A stretch of 64,000 nucleotides of DNA, taken from Chitinophaga sp. S165. GTDB taxonomy: Bacteria; Bacteroidota; Bacteroidia; Chitinophagales; Chitinophagaceae. A program made the translations under genes and the position numbers. Under the pieces are notes generated by a model. The model was not told the origin of the DNA and made no database searches. It worked only from the letters and a program-made list of their open reading frames with translations. Position 1 is the stretch's first letter; every line of letters begins with the position of its first letter. Positions 26,331 through 35,092 of the stretch are shown here, piece by piece. The DNA lies in assembly GCF_003182155.1 (NCBI RefSeq), contig NZ_QGTG01000002.1:496001-560000 (forward strand), written 5' to 3'.

Positions 26331-29279
26331 TTAGTATCCGAAGATCTCCTCCAGCGACACTTTCTTAACATCTCCATACTTCTTCAGATCGTCCAGGTTG
26401 ACTTTCTTTTCAGACGCCAGGATGCAATAGGTGTATGGCTTTTTAGCAAGGTTCTCATCATGGAACTGCTTCACATTTTCAAATGTGATACCATCGATCT
26501 GTGTATACACGGTTTTGCGATAATCACTGTCAAGTCCCAGCTTCTTTGCTGCCAAGTAATTGAAGATAATACCGTCCTGGGTGATACGCTCGGTTTCGAT
26601 GTCCTGTTTCAGGCTTTGTCTGGCGGTCTCAAACAGTTTGTCAGAACGCGGAATATCATTCAGCAATTCATTCATTCCGTTGATCGCATCATTCATTTTA
26701 TCTGCCTGACTACCTACATAGGCCACTACAGAATAGCGGGAATCTTTCTTTTCAGGTGAAGCATAATAAGCGTAGGTAGAATAAGCCAGCGCTTTAGATT
26801 CACGGATGGTCTGGAACACGATCGATCCCATGTTACCACCGAAGTAACCATTGAACATGTCTATCAGGGCAGTGTTTTCCGGTTTGTAAGTATCTGTGTT
26901 CCTTACCCAGTTCACTTCCGATTGCACCATGTCATAGTCGGTAAATACCACCTGGTTGCTGCTCTGATCTGCCTTATCAAACTTAACGGCAGCAGGTACA
27001 GCCTTCAGTGACGCTGCTACTGTATGTTCCTTCTGTATAGCTGCTGTAGCGGCTTCCAGCGTCTGCGGACCATAATAGATAACAGTGTGCTGGTATTCAG
27101 GCAGTGTATGCAGGATATCTACCAGCTGTTGCGCAGTAACACCATCCAGTTCTGTCTGGCTCAGCTGATTGTTGAACGGATTTTTAGAACCGTACATAGC
27201 GTAGTTGGCCAGTCCTTTCAAAATGTTGCCTTTGTTCAGCTTACTGTCGGAACGGCCTTTTGTTAAACGGCCTTTGAAGGCGGTCAATGCCTCCTCGTTC
27301 GGCTGACAGTTCTTAAGTACGTGCTCAAACAAGGAAATCGCTTTATCGAAATTCTCTTGCAAACCGCTAATGCTGATGGTAGTTACATCAGTACCTGGAG
27401 TTACGTTGAAATTACATGCGATGTTATAGAACTCTTTACTGATCTGCTCAGTAGTATATTTGTCTGTACCCAGGAACTGAAGATACTGAGCTGCCAGCGG
27501 AAGCAGTTTATTGTTCCAGCTACCCATGTCAAAACGGTAATACAGGCGGAACAAGCTGTTATCTTTGTTCTGTACATACAGGATATCAGCAGCGCCCAGT
27601 TTACTCTTCTGGATATCCTTATTAAAGTCCAGCCACAGTGGTTGGATCTTCGGTGCAGGCATTTCATTGATCTCTTTCAGGAAAGCGGACTGCGCCTCAC
27701 GATTTACTTCCACAGGCGTGATGGCGGGCTTTTCTACCTTTTGGATATTCTTGTCCTCGCCTTTACGTTTGTAGAGCAGCACATAGTTATTAGCAAAGTA
27801 TTTATTGGCGAAATCAACGATCTGCTGTTTTGTGATTTTACCCATATCATCCACAAAAGAAACATCTGTCAGCCAGTTCTTTCCCCTGTGTTTGATAAAG
27901 CCGTCCATCAATGAACTGGCACGGGTATTATTGCTTTCCAGGCCCTGCAGTTCAGCAAGCTTTGCGTTGTTCACAATGGCCTTCACCATTGTCTCGTCAA
28001 ACTCACCTTTTTTCAGGATCTCCAGCTGGCCGAGTAAAAGGTCTTTTACTTCTTCCAGGGTCTGGCCCTGTTTAGCGGTACCGCTCATTTGGAATACGGA
28101 ATAATCTTTCCAGGGCATTACACCTGCACTTGATTTCAGCACTTTCTGCTGTTTGTTGATGTTCAGGTCAAGCAGCCCTGCCTTACCGTTATTCATCACT
28201 TCAGAAACTACTGAAAGCAGTACGTTAGACTTTACGTCCAGCGCTCCGGGCATACGGAAGGCAATGATCACGTTCTCAGCATCGGGACCGAACACTTCTT
28301 TTACGATAGGTGCTGTTATCGGCTTTTCTACCGGAGATTTATACTCGGTAACCGGCTTGGATTGCATGTAAGAGAAGTTCTTCTCTACTTGTCTGATCAC
28401 CTGATCAGGATCAAGGTCGCCTGCCATTACGATAGCCATATTATCAGGCACGTAGTAGGCATTATAGAAATCGCGGATAGCCTTCAGATTAGGATTCTTC
28501 AGATGCTCTACGGTTCCAATGGTGCTCTGCTGACCGTAGTTATGTGTCGGGAACAGAGAAGACAGCATCAGTTCATATGACTTACGGCCATCGTTGTCAA
28601 GGCCTCTGTTCTTTTCTTCGTATACCGCTTCCAGTTCGGTATGGAATAAGCGGAAAACAGGGTCTTTGAACCGCTCTGCCTGAACGGCCAGGAACTTATC
28701 TACCACATTGGAAGGAATATCTTCTTCGTAGATCGTCTCTTCCACCCAGGTATGTGCGTTGGTTCCTTGAGAGCCCATACCGGCCATCAGTTTGTCGTAT
28801 TCATTGGCAATGGCGTACTTGGCCGCCAGCCCCGATACGCTGTCTATCTGATGATATACTGCTTTACGGGCAGTAAGGTCGGAAGTATGATTGTAAGTAT
28901 CATACAGCCCTTCGATCTTATCAAGATAAGGCTTTTCTTTAGACCAGTCCAGGGATCCATACTGTTGGGTACCCTTAAAAAGGAGATGTTCCAGGTAATG
29001 GGCCAGCCCGGTATGGTCATGCGGATCGTTGTTACTGCCGGCGCGAGTACCGATCAGTGTCTGAATACGTGGATCTTTCTTGTTTACACTGAGAATAACA
29101 GTTAATCCGTTTTTCAGTGTGTAGAAGCGCGCCTTCATCGGGTCGTTGGTAATATACTTATAGGTATATCCCCCTGATGTGGCCTCTTTCCATTCATACT
29201 TCTTCTGTTGTGCGCCTGCCATAGTGGACATAGTACAGGCTCCCAGGAATAAGCAGACTGCTTTTTTAATGAGGTTCAT
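26331..29279 (-). CDS. M16 family (insulinase/pitrilysin) zinc metalloprotease, secreted
   Basis: A 982-residue protein with a signal peptide (MNLIKKAVCLFLGACTMSTM, cleavage near AGAQQ). The frame is open back to 29345, but the ATG at 29279 gives the proper signal sequence. The inverted zinc motif HYLEH puts His94 and His98 as ligands and Glu97 as the catalytic base; the third ligand is expected in the ELEAVYEEKNRG segment. Two M16 repeats follow: an active N-terminal half and an inactive C-terminal half from about residue 540, as in periplasmic peptide-degrading pitrilysins of Bacteroidota. The R/Y pair typical of the second half is in the C-terminal region. Monocistronic. Confidence 0.93.
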   Translation of the reverse strand: MNLIKKAVCLFLGACTMSTMAGAQQKKYEWKEATSGGYTYKYITNDPMKARFYTLKNGLTVILSVNKKDPRIQTLIGTRAGSNNDPHDHTGLAHYLEHLLFKGTQQYGSLDWSKEKPYLDKIEGLYDTYNHTSDLTARKAVYHQIDSVSGLAAKYAIANEYDKLMAGMGSQGTNAHTWVEETIYEEDIPSNVVDKFLAVQAERFKDPVFRLFHTELEAVYEEKNRGLDNDGRKSYELMLSSLFPTHNYGQQSTIGTVEHLKNPNLKAIRDFYNAYYVPDNMAIVMAGDLDPDQVIRQVEKNFSYMQSKPVTEYKSPVEKPITAPIVKEVFGPDAENVIIAFRMPGALDVKSNVLLSVVSEVMNNGKAGLLDLNINKQQKVLKSSAGVMPWKDYSVFQMSGTAKQGQTLEEVKDLLLGQLEILKKGEFDETMVKAIVNNAKLAELQGLESNNTRASSLMDGFIKHRGKNWLTDVSFVDDMGKITKQQIVDFANKYFANNYVLLYKRKGEDKNIQKVEKPAITPVEVNREAQSAFLKEINEMPAPKIQPLWLDFNKDIQKSKLGAADILYVQNKDNSLFRLYYRFDMGSWNNKLLPLAAQYLQFLGTDKYTTEQISKEFYNIACNFNVTPGTDVTTISISGLQENFDKAISLFEHVLKNCQPNEEALTAFKGRLTKGRSDSKLNKGNILKGLANYAMYGSKNPFNNQLSQTELDGVTAQQLVDILHTLPEYQHTVIYYGPQTLEAATAAIQKEHTVAASLKAVPAAVKFDKADQSSNQVVFTDYDMVQSEVNWVRNTDTYKPENTALIDMFNGYFGGNMGSIVFQTIRESKALAYSTYAYYASPEKKDSRYSVVAYVGSQADKMNDAINGMNELLNDIPRSDKLFETARQSLKQDIETERITQDGIIFNYLAAKKLGLDSDYRKTVYTQIDGITFENVKQFHDENLAKKPYTYCILASEKKVNLDDLKKYGDVKKVSLEEIFGY

Positions 29280-29384
29280 GTATTGGTTTTTGAAAATAAA
29301 AAGAAACATTACCAAATATAATGGTAATGCCCGTATGTAAGGCAAGAGGAATTTGTTAAAAGGAACTATAAGATGAGCAATGGC

Positions 29385-29630
29385 CTATCTTTTCCAGTCA
29401 GGTACCAGGGTATGTCCGTACTCAATATTAACAAACAGCGCGTTAAGGGCTACGGGTGTTTCCACATGAGCTAAAAACAGCGGCCGTTCGTAAGACAGGC
29501 CAGTAAACGACATATCATTATTAGGCTCCGGGTCATGGGTATATGTTTTTACCCCTACAATTCTCTTCTCACATGAATGTGCCCATACAATAAATCCGGT
29601 ACAGGCCAGAAAAGCAATAAAAGAACGCAT
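29385..29630 (-). CDS. Small putative lipoprotein, last gene of the sigma-factor operon
   Basis: An 81-residue ORF with a hydrophobic N-terminus and a possible lipobox (MRSFIAFLACTGFIVWAHSC, Cys at residue 20), then a short soluble region (KTYTHDPEPNNDMSFTGLSY). No family recognised. It starts 30 bases after the beta-barrel gene stops and runs in the same direction, so it could be the fourth gene of the operon beginning at 32273. Its reality is supported by the signal-like N-terminus and the context only. Confidence 0.55.
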   Translation of the reverse strand: MRSFIAFLACTGFIVWAHSCEKRIVGVKTYTHDPEPNNDMSFTGLSYERPLFLAHVETPVALNALFVNIEYGHTLVPDWKR

Positions 29631-29660
29631 ACGACTAGATTTTGATCCCCCAAAAAAACG

Positions 29661-30593
29661 TTAAAAGCTGTTAAAACGTATCCCTATTGAAAAAGGATAC
29701 TGTTCCAGACCATAATCATGTAAGGGAGTTAGTGCAAAATTACCATAGAGTTTGAGAGGTCCGTAACCCACATCTCCTGTCAGGCTCAACTTCCACTTGT
29801 TCAGGTTGAAATCATCCACTTTCTTTTCTTTTCCTCTTTCCCTGCTGATCTGTTTGGTCCGGGCCTTTACAAGATATCCGCCCATTACACCCATCCCCAT
29901 TTTAAATGCTCTTGAGGGGCGGACAGGATTACTATTGAAATTTAACATCAATGGTACGCTCAGGTATTCTGCAAACAATTTATTCTTTGAAAAATTTACG
30001 TTGTCCCTTATTATCTGGGTAGGATATCCGGGTACATAGCTAATATTTCTCGCAAAACGGTAATTATTCATTTCAACTCCTAAAGCATAGATCAGGTTTA
30101 ATTTATGTTTATAGATATTCAGCCTTTGCTGGAATAGCCAGATATTAACATTGATCGACTTTCCGGTGATCAGTTTAAACTCTGACGGCGTAAGCGGCGC
30201 ACTACCACCTCTCGGTGCGAGTGTGTTCAGTCCTGCAGCGGAATAGGTGAACGACTTATTATAAACGTCGGACACGCCATTAGGTGCGTAGTAAGCCAAT
30301 GCAACAGCTCCTGTATAATCGCTGCGGTCCATGTAGTTATTGAAACCAAGATCCACTACAAACCACCTTGTTTGCAGATTTTTTTTCAATTTTTCCCTGG
30401 CATATGCAGTGTCGCTATAAACCTTGAAGATGCGTTTGCCATTGGCATCTTTTCCCTTCATGATGATCAGCCCTTTTACCTGGATCGTCTCAACAACGCT
30501 ATCAGTAGTCTGGGCGTTTGCACCAATACTTACAATAAGCAGTAACAATAAATAGCGTAAAACTTTACACTTCATATCAAAAAGTTCATTCAT
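29661..30593 (-). CDS. Outer-membrane beta-barrel protein of unknown function
   Basis: A 310-residue protein. From the ATG at codon 7 (MKCKVLRYLLLLLIVSIGAN) there is a clear signal peptide ending at ANAQ. The rest has alternating amphipathic strands, especially in the second half (LIYALGVEMNNYRFA, KLFAEYLSVPLMLNFNS, WKLSLTGDVGYGPLKLYG) and ends with the aromatic-terminated strand YPFSIGIRFNSF expected by the BAM machinery. This resembles the PorT-like outer-membrane family. It lies 3 bases after the anti-sigma gene, so it belongs to the sigma operon and may be its output or sensor. Confidence 0.78.
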   Translation of the reverse strand: MNELFDMKCKVLRYLLLLLIVSIGANAQTTDSVVETIQVKGLIIMKGKDANGKRIFKVYSDTAYAREKLKKNLQTRWFVVDLGFNNYMDRSDYTGAVALAYYAPNGVSDVYNKSFTYSAAGLNTLAPRGGSAPLTPSEFKLITGKSINVNIWLFQQRLNIYKHKLNLIYALGVEMNNYRFARNISYVPGYPTQIIRDNVNFSKNKLFAEYLSVPLMLNFNSNPVRPSRAFKMGMGVMGGYLVKARTKQISRERGKEKKVDDFNLNKWKLSLTGDVGYGPLKLYGNFALTPLHDYGLEQYPFSIGIRFNSF

Positions 30594-30596
30594 CGA

Positions 30597-31736
30597 TTAT
30601 TTCTTCTTACGGGACAGGAACCTGGCTACGTTAGTTACTCCATTGAGCAATTTACTATCACCATTCATTGTCACCGCTACAACAAGTTCACCTTTTACGT
30701 TTGTCGGTGCTGCGGCGGCAGGGATTGCATCGCTGATCTTTTCCGCATTTGCCATGACAGCTGTTTTCTCGGGTACGGCAGTGACATTTTCTGCCAATAT
30801 TTTCTCCTGTTGTGTTGCTTTTTCCTGTAGTTGTTGTACCACTTCACCGGAAGTAGACGCCGGTTGTGGTATTTTAGCCAGTGCCGTCAGTCTATTGTCC
30901 GGAATATGGTCAATACCTGTTTCTGCTTTCGACTCATTGTTCGTTGCATCAGATGCAGAACGTTGATTAATCCTGTTATCTGAACTGGCTTGTGCAATAG
31001 CATTGCTTTGAGCGGTATTCTTGCCGGCACTGTTCATTGTACGTGTAATGCTGGCAGCTTCCCTGTTTTCATCAGCAGTTGTTTTGGACGCCTCTGTGGC
31101 AGTACCTGCCGGTTTGCCGGCGTCTGCCAGGGATGGCGTATTGGCCTGTTGGCTTGCTGATGGTTCTACTGCGGATGAATTAACGCTGGTCCCAGGTTTG
31201 TTCACAGCTACCTGTGTTCCTTCATCATTGCCTGAACGCTGACCGGGGAGCAACCAAACTGTCAATCCGACCACTACTGCAGCGGCAGCGCTCCACCACC
31301 ACAATGGGCGTACTCTCGTACGTTCCTTTCTATATAGCGAAGCTTTATTCTCAAATGTTACAGAAAGATCAGGAGTTAACCTGGCAGCCTGTAAAAGCAA
31401 AAGGTCTTTTTGTATATGCGGGTGCTGGCTGATGAGCGTTTCCAGTTCCCTTTTTTCAGATACACTCAGTTCATTATCAACATAATCCAGCAGGTAACGC
31501 TCGTAATTGGTAGCAGAAAGTACGCTGGTGTTCTTGTAGAGCATGTCTTTGGCGTCGAACGTCATACCGGCGTCAGGGCTGAGCTTTGTGGATTCCAATA
31601 AGGCCAGCTCTTTCCGGACATCCGGATGCTCCAGCATAAAGGCCTCCAAAGCCGCCATTTCCTCCCCGTTCAGCTCACCATCAATGGCGCTGAGCAGGAA
31701 TTCTTCGTAGTTCGATATGTTAATATTTACTGCCAA
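30597..31736 (-). CDS. Anti-sigma-like membrane protein with an internally duplicated N-terminal domain
   Basis: A 379-residue protein. Residues 9-69 (NYEEFLLSAIDGELNGEEM...) and 77-137 (NYERYLLDYVDNELSVSEK...) are two copies of the same helical domain, each ending TFxxKxxLYrK. A transmembrane helix spans about 146-163 (WWWSAAAAVVVGLTVWLL). The periplasmic part is rich in Ser, Ala, Gln and Asn, low in complexity, and ends in a short ordered region (GELVVAVTMNGDSKLLNGVT). The single-copy domain is typical of Bacteroidota anti-sigma factors, with no zinc ligands. It follows the sigma gene and precedes the beta-barrel gene. The doubled domain is unusual. Confidence 0.82.
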   Translation of the reverse strand: MAVNINISNYEEFLLSAIDGELNGEEMAALEAFMLEHPDVRKELALLESTKLSPDAGMTFDAKDMLYKNTSVLSATNYERYLLDYVDNELSVSEKRELETLISQHPHIQKDLLLLQAARLTPDLSVTFENKASLYRKERTRVRPLWWWSAAAAVVVGLTVWLLPGQRSGNDEGTQVAVNKPGTSVNSSAVEPSASQQANTPSLADAGKPAGTATEASKTTADENREAASITRTMNSAGKNTAQSNAIAQASSDNRINQRSASDATNNESKAETGIDHIPDNRLTALAKIPQPASTSGEVVQQLQEKATQQEKILAENVTAVPEKTAVMANAEKISDAIPAAAAPTNVKGELVVAVTMNGDSKLLNGVTNVARFLSRKKK

Positions 31737-31787
31737 TTCAAAAACATATAATTAATATGCAATATTACTTGATTCCACTCACCTGTA

Positions 31788-32273
31788 CTAGATCACATTT
31801 TCCATTTTCACCAGGTATTGCTTCAGGTGCAACCTCGCCCTGTGCAGATAAACCTTTACCTGTGAGGGATTTAGCTGCATAATATCTCCTATCTCTTCGT
31901 AGCTGTAACCTTCATAATCCTTTAATAGTATCAATGAACGCTGTACGTCAGTCAATTTATCCAGTGCTTTCTCCAAAACCTTCTTCGCATCATGTATACG
32001 CTGCTCGGATATTTTGGCCTCTTCTTTAAAATCATCCACCAAGGTAATACGCTTCACTTTACGGACATGATCTATCATATTGTGGTAGGCTACAGTAAAC
32101 AGATATGACTTGCCTTTTTCAAAAGGCACATCGTTACAGTGCTTCCACAATATTTCAAACGCATTCTGTACAACATCTCTGGCGTCCTCAGTGTGGTCTA
32201 AATTTTTAACAATAAACCGGAAGAGATTGTCCGCGTACAGGTCCACGCATTGATTGTACTCCTTTTCCGTCAT
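31788..32273 (-). CDS. ECF-type RNA polymerase sigma factor
   Basis: A 161-residue sigma factor. Region 2 spans about residues 8-75 (LYADNLFRFIVKNLDHTEDA, RDVVQNAFEILWKH, YLFTVAYHNMIDHVRK). Region 4 spans about 105-155 (KLTDVQRSLILLKDYEGYSY, EEIGDIMQLNPSQVKVYLHR). It is the first gene of a four-gene unit sigma / anti-sigma / beta-barrel / small lipoprotein. This order suggests an envelope-stress or outer-membrane homeostasis role, which is inference. The 51-base gap to the anti-sigma gene has no terminator. Confidence 0.92.
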   Translation of the reverse strand: MTEKEYNQCVDLYADNLFRFIVKNLDHTEDARDVVQNAFEILWKHCNDVPFEKGKSYLFTVAYHNMIDHVRKVKRITLVDDFKEEAKISEQRIHDAKKVLEKALDKLTDVQRSLILLKDYEGYSYEEIGDIMQLNPSQVKVYLHRARLHLKQYLVKMENVI

Positions 32274-32612
32274 CCGGGTGTTGCGGGATTTTAGTGCTAA
32301 TGTCCGACAATTACTTTATATCCGCCTCATCTCTTCCTCATTTCCAATACGCTATCTATCCATTCCTCATAGTTCTGCACTTACCACGTCCGGACGGAGA
32401 GTTCCCGCATGGCTCTGCCATCCTTCAATAGCGCGGAAATTCAAAGTTCGGTCCGGATCCCTACATCTCTCAAAAACCAAGAACAAGCTGGATCGATGTG
32501 CAGACATTACTATGACGCAGAGCAGTCCCCAAATGTTACACCCCCGTCAAACTTTTTCCTCCCTGTGACAAAACCCCGTATAGCTGCCGGAATCGTGATA
32601 CATTTATTGCCA
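32274..32612. other. Divergent intergenic region, no gene recognised
   Basis: About 340 bases between the sigma factor and kbl genes. Possible frames on both strands give implausible low-quality proteins. The segment around 32390-32460 has short GC-rich inverted parts (TCCGGAC, GTCCGGA) but no clear terminator. It should contain the divergent promoters. Confidence 0.45.
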
Positions 32613-32620
32613 TAACTTTG
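32613..32620 (+). promoter_or_regulatory. Probable -7 element of the kbl promoter
   Basis: TAACTTTG matches the TAnnTTTG consensus exactly, 25 bases before the kbl ATG, which would give a very short leader. No good -33 box is at the standard spacing. Confidence 0.4.
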
Positions 32621-32645
32621 AACCAGGTCACAAAATCTGCTATTT

Positions 32646-33833
32646 ATGAACCAAAAATTCGTTACCCGTATTCAACAGGAACTGGATGAGATACGCTCCG
32701 CCGGACTTTTTAAGAATGAAAGAGTGATCACTTCTGAACAAGGAGCCGAAATTCAGGTTGGTGGAAACACCGTTGTTAACTTCTGCGCTAATAACTACCT
32801 GGGTCTTTCCAGCCACCCTGATGTGATCAGGTCAGCAAAAGAAGCTATCGACACCCATGGATACGGAATGAGCAGCGTCCGCTTTATTTGCGGCACCCAG
32901 GACATTCACCGCGAACTGGAGCTGAAACTGGCCGAATTCCTTGGTACTGAAGATACTATCCTGTACGCAGCCGCCTTCGACGCTAACGGTGGTGTGTTCG
33001 AACCTCTTTTCAATGAGCAGGACGCTATCATTTCCGACGCCCTGAACCACGCTTCCATCATCGACGGTGTACGCCTCTGTAAAGCACAGCGTTACCGCTA
33101 TGAACATAATAACATGGCTGACCTGGAGGCCAAACTGCAGGAATCTGCTCACCTCCGCAGCCGTATCATCGTAACTGATGGCTCTTTCAGTATGGACGGT
33201 ACCATTGCCCAGCTGGACAAGATCTGTGACCTGGCCGACAAATATGACGCTATTGTCATGATCGATGAAAGCCATTCTTCCGGTTTCCTGGGTAAAACCG
33301 GCCGCGGTACCCATGAATACCGCAATGTGATGGGCCGTATCGACATCATTACAGGTACCCTCGGTAAAGCGCTCGGTGGTGCATCCGGTGGTTTCACCAG
33401 TGGTAAAAAAGAGATTATCGACATGCTGCGCCAGCGTAGCCGTCCTTACCTCTTCTCCAACTCCGTAGCCCCTAGTATTGTTGGCGCTTCCATTTCAGTG
33501 CTGAATATGTTAAGCGCTACCACTGCCCTTCGTGATAAACTGGAATACAATACCCGTTACTTCCGTACTAAAATGACAGAGGCCGGCTTCGATATTAAAC
33601 CCGGCGACCACCCTATTGTACCGGTAATGCTGTACGACGCAGTACTGAGCCAGCAGTTTGCCGACAAATTGCTGAAGGAAGGCATCTATGTGATCGGCTT
33701 CTTCTTTCCTGTGGTGGCCAAAGGCCAGGCTCGTATCCGCGTTCAGCTCAGCGCAGCCCACGAACAGGCCCACCTGGATAAAGCTATTGCGGCGTTCACT
33801 AAGGTTGGTAAGGAATTGGGGGTAATTAAGTAA
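32646..33833 (+). CDS. kbl: Glycine C-acetyltransferase (2-amino-3-ketobutyrate CoA ligase)
   Basis: A 395-residue PLP enzyme of the alpha-oxoamine synthase family. It cleaves 2-amino-3-ketobutyrate with CoA to glycine and acetyl-CoA, the second step of threonine degradation after threonine dehydrogenase. Kbl-type signatures include NFCANNYLGLSSHPDVI, SVRFICGTQDIHRELE and SDALNHASIIDGVRLCKAQR. The PLP-binding lysine is in TGTLGKALGGASGGF, and DESHSSGFLGKTGRG holds the conserved Asp/His. It differs from serine palmitoyltransferase and AONS relatives at these sites, and length matches Kbl. The partner tdh is not in the window. Confidence 0.95.
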   Translation: MNQKFVTRIQQELDEIRSAGLFKNERVITSEQGAEIQVGGNTVVNFCANNYLGLSSHPDVIRSAKEAIDTHGYGMSSVRFICGTQDIHRELELKLAEFLGTEDTILYAAAFDANGGVFEPLFNEQDAIISDALNHASIIDGVRLCKAQRYRYEHNNMADLEAKLQESAHLRSRIIVTDGSFSMDGTIAQLDKICDLADKYDAIVMIDESHSSGFLGKTGRGTHEYRNVMGRIDIITGTLGKALGGASGGFTSGKKEIIDMLRQRSRPYLFSNSVAPSIVGASISVLNMLSATTALRDKLEYNTRYFRTKMTEAGFDIKPGDHPIVPVMLYDAVLSQQFADKLLKEGIYVIGFFFPVVAKGQARIRVQLSAAHEQAHLDKAIAAFTKVGKELGVIK

Positions 33834-33901
33834 TATATTATATATAATATATGCAAGGACCGGTTCCTAAACCGGTTTCCTAAAAATCAAAAACGAACTT
33901 C

Positions 33902-33936
33902 CAGGGGCTGGTCTTAGACCGGCCCTTCTCTTTTTC
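33902..33936 (+). terminator. Terminator after kbl
   Basis: The stem GGGCTGGTCT/AGACCGGCCC (about 33905-33925, one G-U type mismatch) is followed by TTCTCTTTTT. A second small hairpin (ACCGGTTCCTAAACCGGT) precedes it at about 33859-33876. Confidence 0.7.
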
Positions 33937-34029
33937 TAAAACCTGTTATTCTCAAATAAGCCACTACAGCGTAAAAGCATTGAAATTAACATGCTACTTC
34001 CTTTAGGACAGCCTCTTTTCTCGCTCCGT

Positions 34030-34148
34030 CCATATCGCTTCACCGTCACTTCCATATCATTTTAGGGGCATCTCTATATCGAAGGGATATACATGTGACG
34101 GTAAAGTGACGGCCAGATGACGGTTTCGCGATATGGAGATATAGAGAT
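34030..34148. repeat. Large imperfect dyad with 11-bp-spaced TGACGG repeats
   Basis: On the plus strand TGACGG occurs at 34096, 34107 and 34118, exactly 11 bases apart, followed by CGATATGG (34129-34136) and GATATAGAGA (34138-34147). On the minus strand of the left half the same words recur: GATATGG at 34030-34036 and 34052-34058, TGACGG at 34043-34048, and CGATATAGAGA at 34071-34081. The whole forms an inverted arrangement of about 120 bp that ends about 50 bases upstream of the -7 element of the beta-lactamase-like gene. It may be a regulatory element or a dispersed repeat. Confidence 0.6.
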
Positions 34149-34196
34149 CTGGCCCAATTCAGGCCCTGTTTTAAATTACTATTTGCCTTAAATAGC

Positions 34197-34204
34197 TACT
34201 TTTG
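34197..34204 (+). promoter_or_regulatory. Probable -7 element of the class D beta-lactamase-like gene
   Basis: TACTTTTG matches TAnnTTTG exactly, 20 bases before the ATG at 34225. A TTTG at 34182 is too close (11 bases) to be a standard -33 box. Confidence 0.4.
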
Positions 34205-34224
34205 CACCACTAAAAAGATGTATA

Positions 34225-35028
34225 ATGAAACAAACTGGCTGGATACTCCTGCTGGTAGCCATTTTGGCGAACGCCTGCGCTCCGAACAATGTCAAGATTG
34301 AGAAAAGTTGGGAAAAGTACTTTACCGAATACAAGGTTGAAGGATGTTTTATGCTGTTCAACAACAGTCAGGGCACCTTTAAGGTATACAACATAGACAG
34401 GGCCAAGGAACGTTTCCTTCCAGCCTCCACTTTTAAGATCTTTAACTCCCTCGTAGGACTGGAAACTGGTGTGCTGAAAGATACAGCGACCGTTATTCCC
34501 TGGGACGGTGTTGTACGTTCTGTTCCTGCCTGGAATCAATCCCTCAGTATGAATCAGGCTTTCCACCTGTCTGCTGTTCCTTACTACCAGGAAGTAGCAC
34601 GCCGTATCAAGAAACCAGAGATGCAGCATTGGCTGGATACTGTCCAATATGGTAATAAGAAGATCAGCCGCATAGATACTTTCTGGCTGGATAATAGCCT
34701 GCAGATATCTCCTGATGAAGAACTAGGCTTTGTTAAGAAACTATATTTCGATCAGTTGCCTTTCCATAAACTAAGCATGCAATGGGTACGTGCCGTTATG
34801 CTCATGGAGAAAACCGATAAATATGAACTGAGCTACAAGACCGGTCTGGGTATCGTGGGTCCTAAAAAGATCGCCTGGATAACCGGCTGGATAGAAGAAA
34901 ACGGACACCCGACCTTCTTTGTGCTGAATTTTGAAACAGAAGATCAATCAATGGATATTCCAACTGTACGCATGGCAATGCTGAAAAACCTGCTGAAAGA
35001 TGCCGGTTATATGGAAGGTTTAAAATAA
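34225..35028 (+). CDS. Class D (OXA-like) beta-lactamase, predicted lipoprotein
   Basis: A 267-residue serine hydrolase with all class D signatures in order. STFK at residues 68-71 has nucleophile Ser68 and the lysine that is carboxylated in OXA enzymes. SAV at 116-118, YGN at 142-144, the FWLDNSLQIS segment with the active-site tryptophan at about 154, and KTG at 205-207 follow. The N-terminus has a lipobox (LLVAILANAC, Cys18), so the enzyme should be membrane-anchored rather than free in the periplasm. All catalytic motifs look intact, suggesting activity on beta-lactams, but the spectrum cannot be read. A BlaR1-type sensor is less likely because there is no membrane-metalloprotease region. 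Confidence 0.92.
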   Translation: MKQTGWILLLVAILANACAPNNVKIEKSWEKYFTEYKVEGCFMLFNNSQGTFKVYNIDRAKERFLPASTFKIFNSLVGLETGVLKDTATVIPWDGVVRSVPAWNQSLSMNQAFHLSAVPYYQEVARRIKKPEMQHWLDTVQYGNKKISRIDTFWLDNSLQISPDEELGFVKKLYFDQLPFHKLSMQWVRAVMLMEKTDKYELSYKTGLGIVGPKKIAWITGWIEENGHPTFFVLNFETEDQSMDIPTVRMAMLKNLLKDAGYMEGLK

Positions 35029-35043
35029 TAAGCTAACTTATTC

Positions 35044-35092
35044 AAAGCCATAGTTGAACGGGTCAAATACCTGCTGAACTATGGCTTTTTTA
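35044..35092 (+). terminator. Terminator of the beta-lactamase-like gene
   Basis: The arms AAAGCCATAGTT (from 35045) and AACTATGGCTTTTTT (ending 35092) form a long stem with an approximately 20-base loop and a T-run. Confidence 0.75.
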
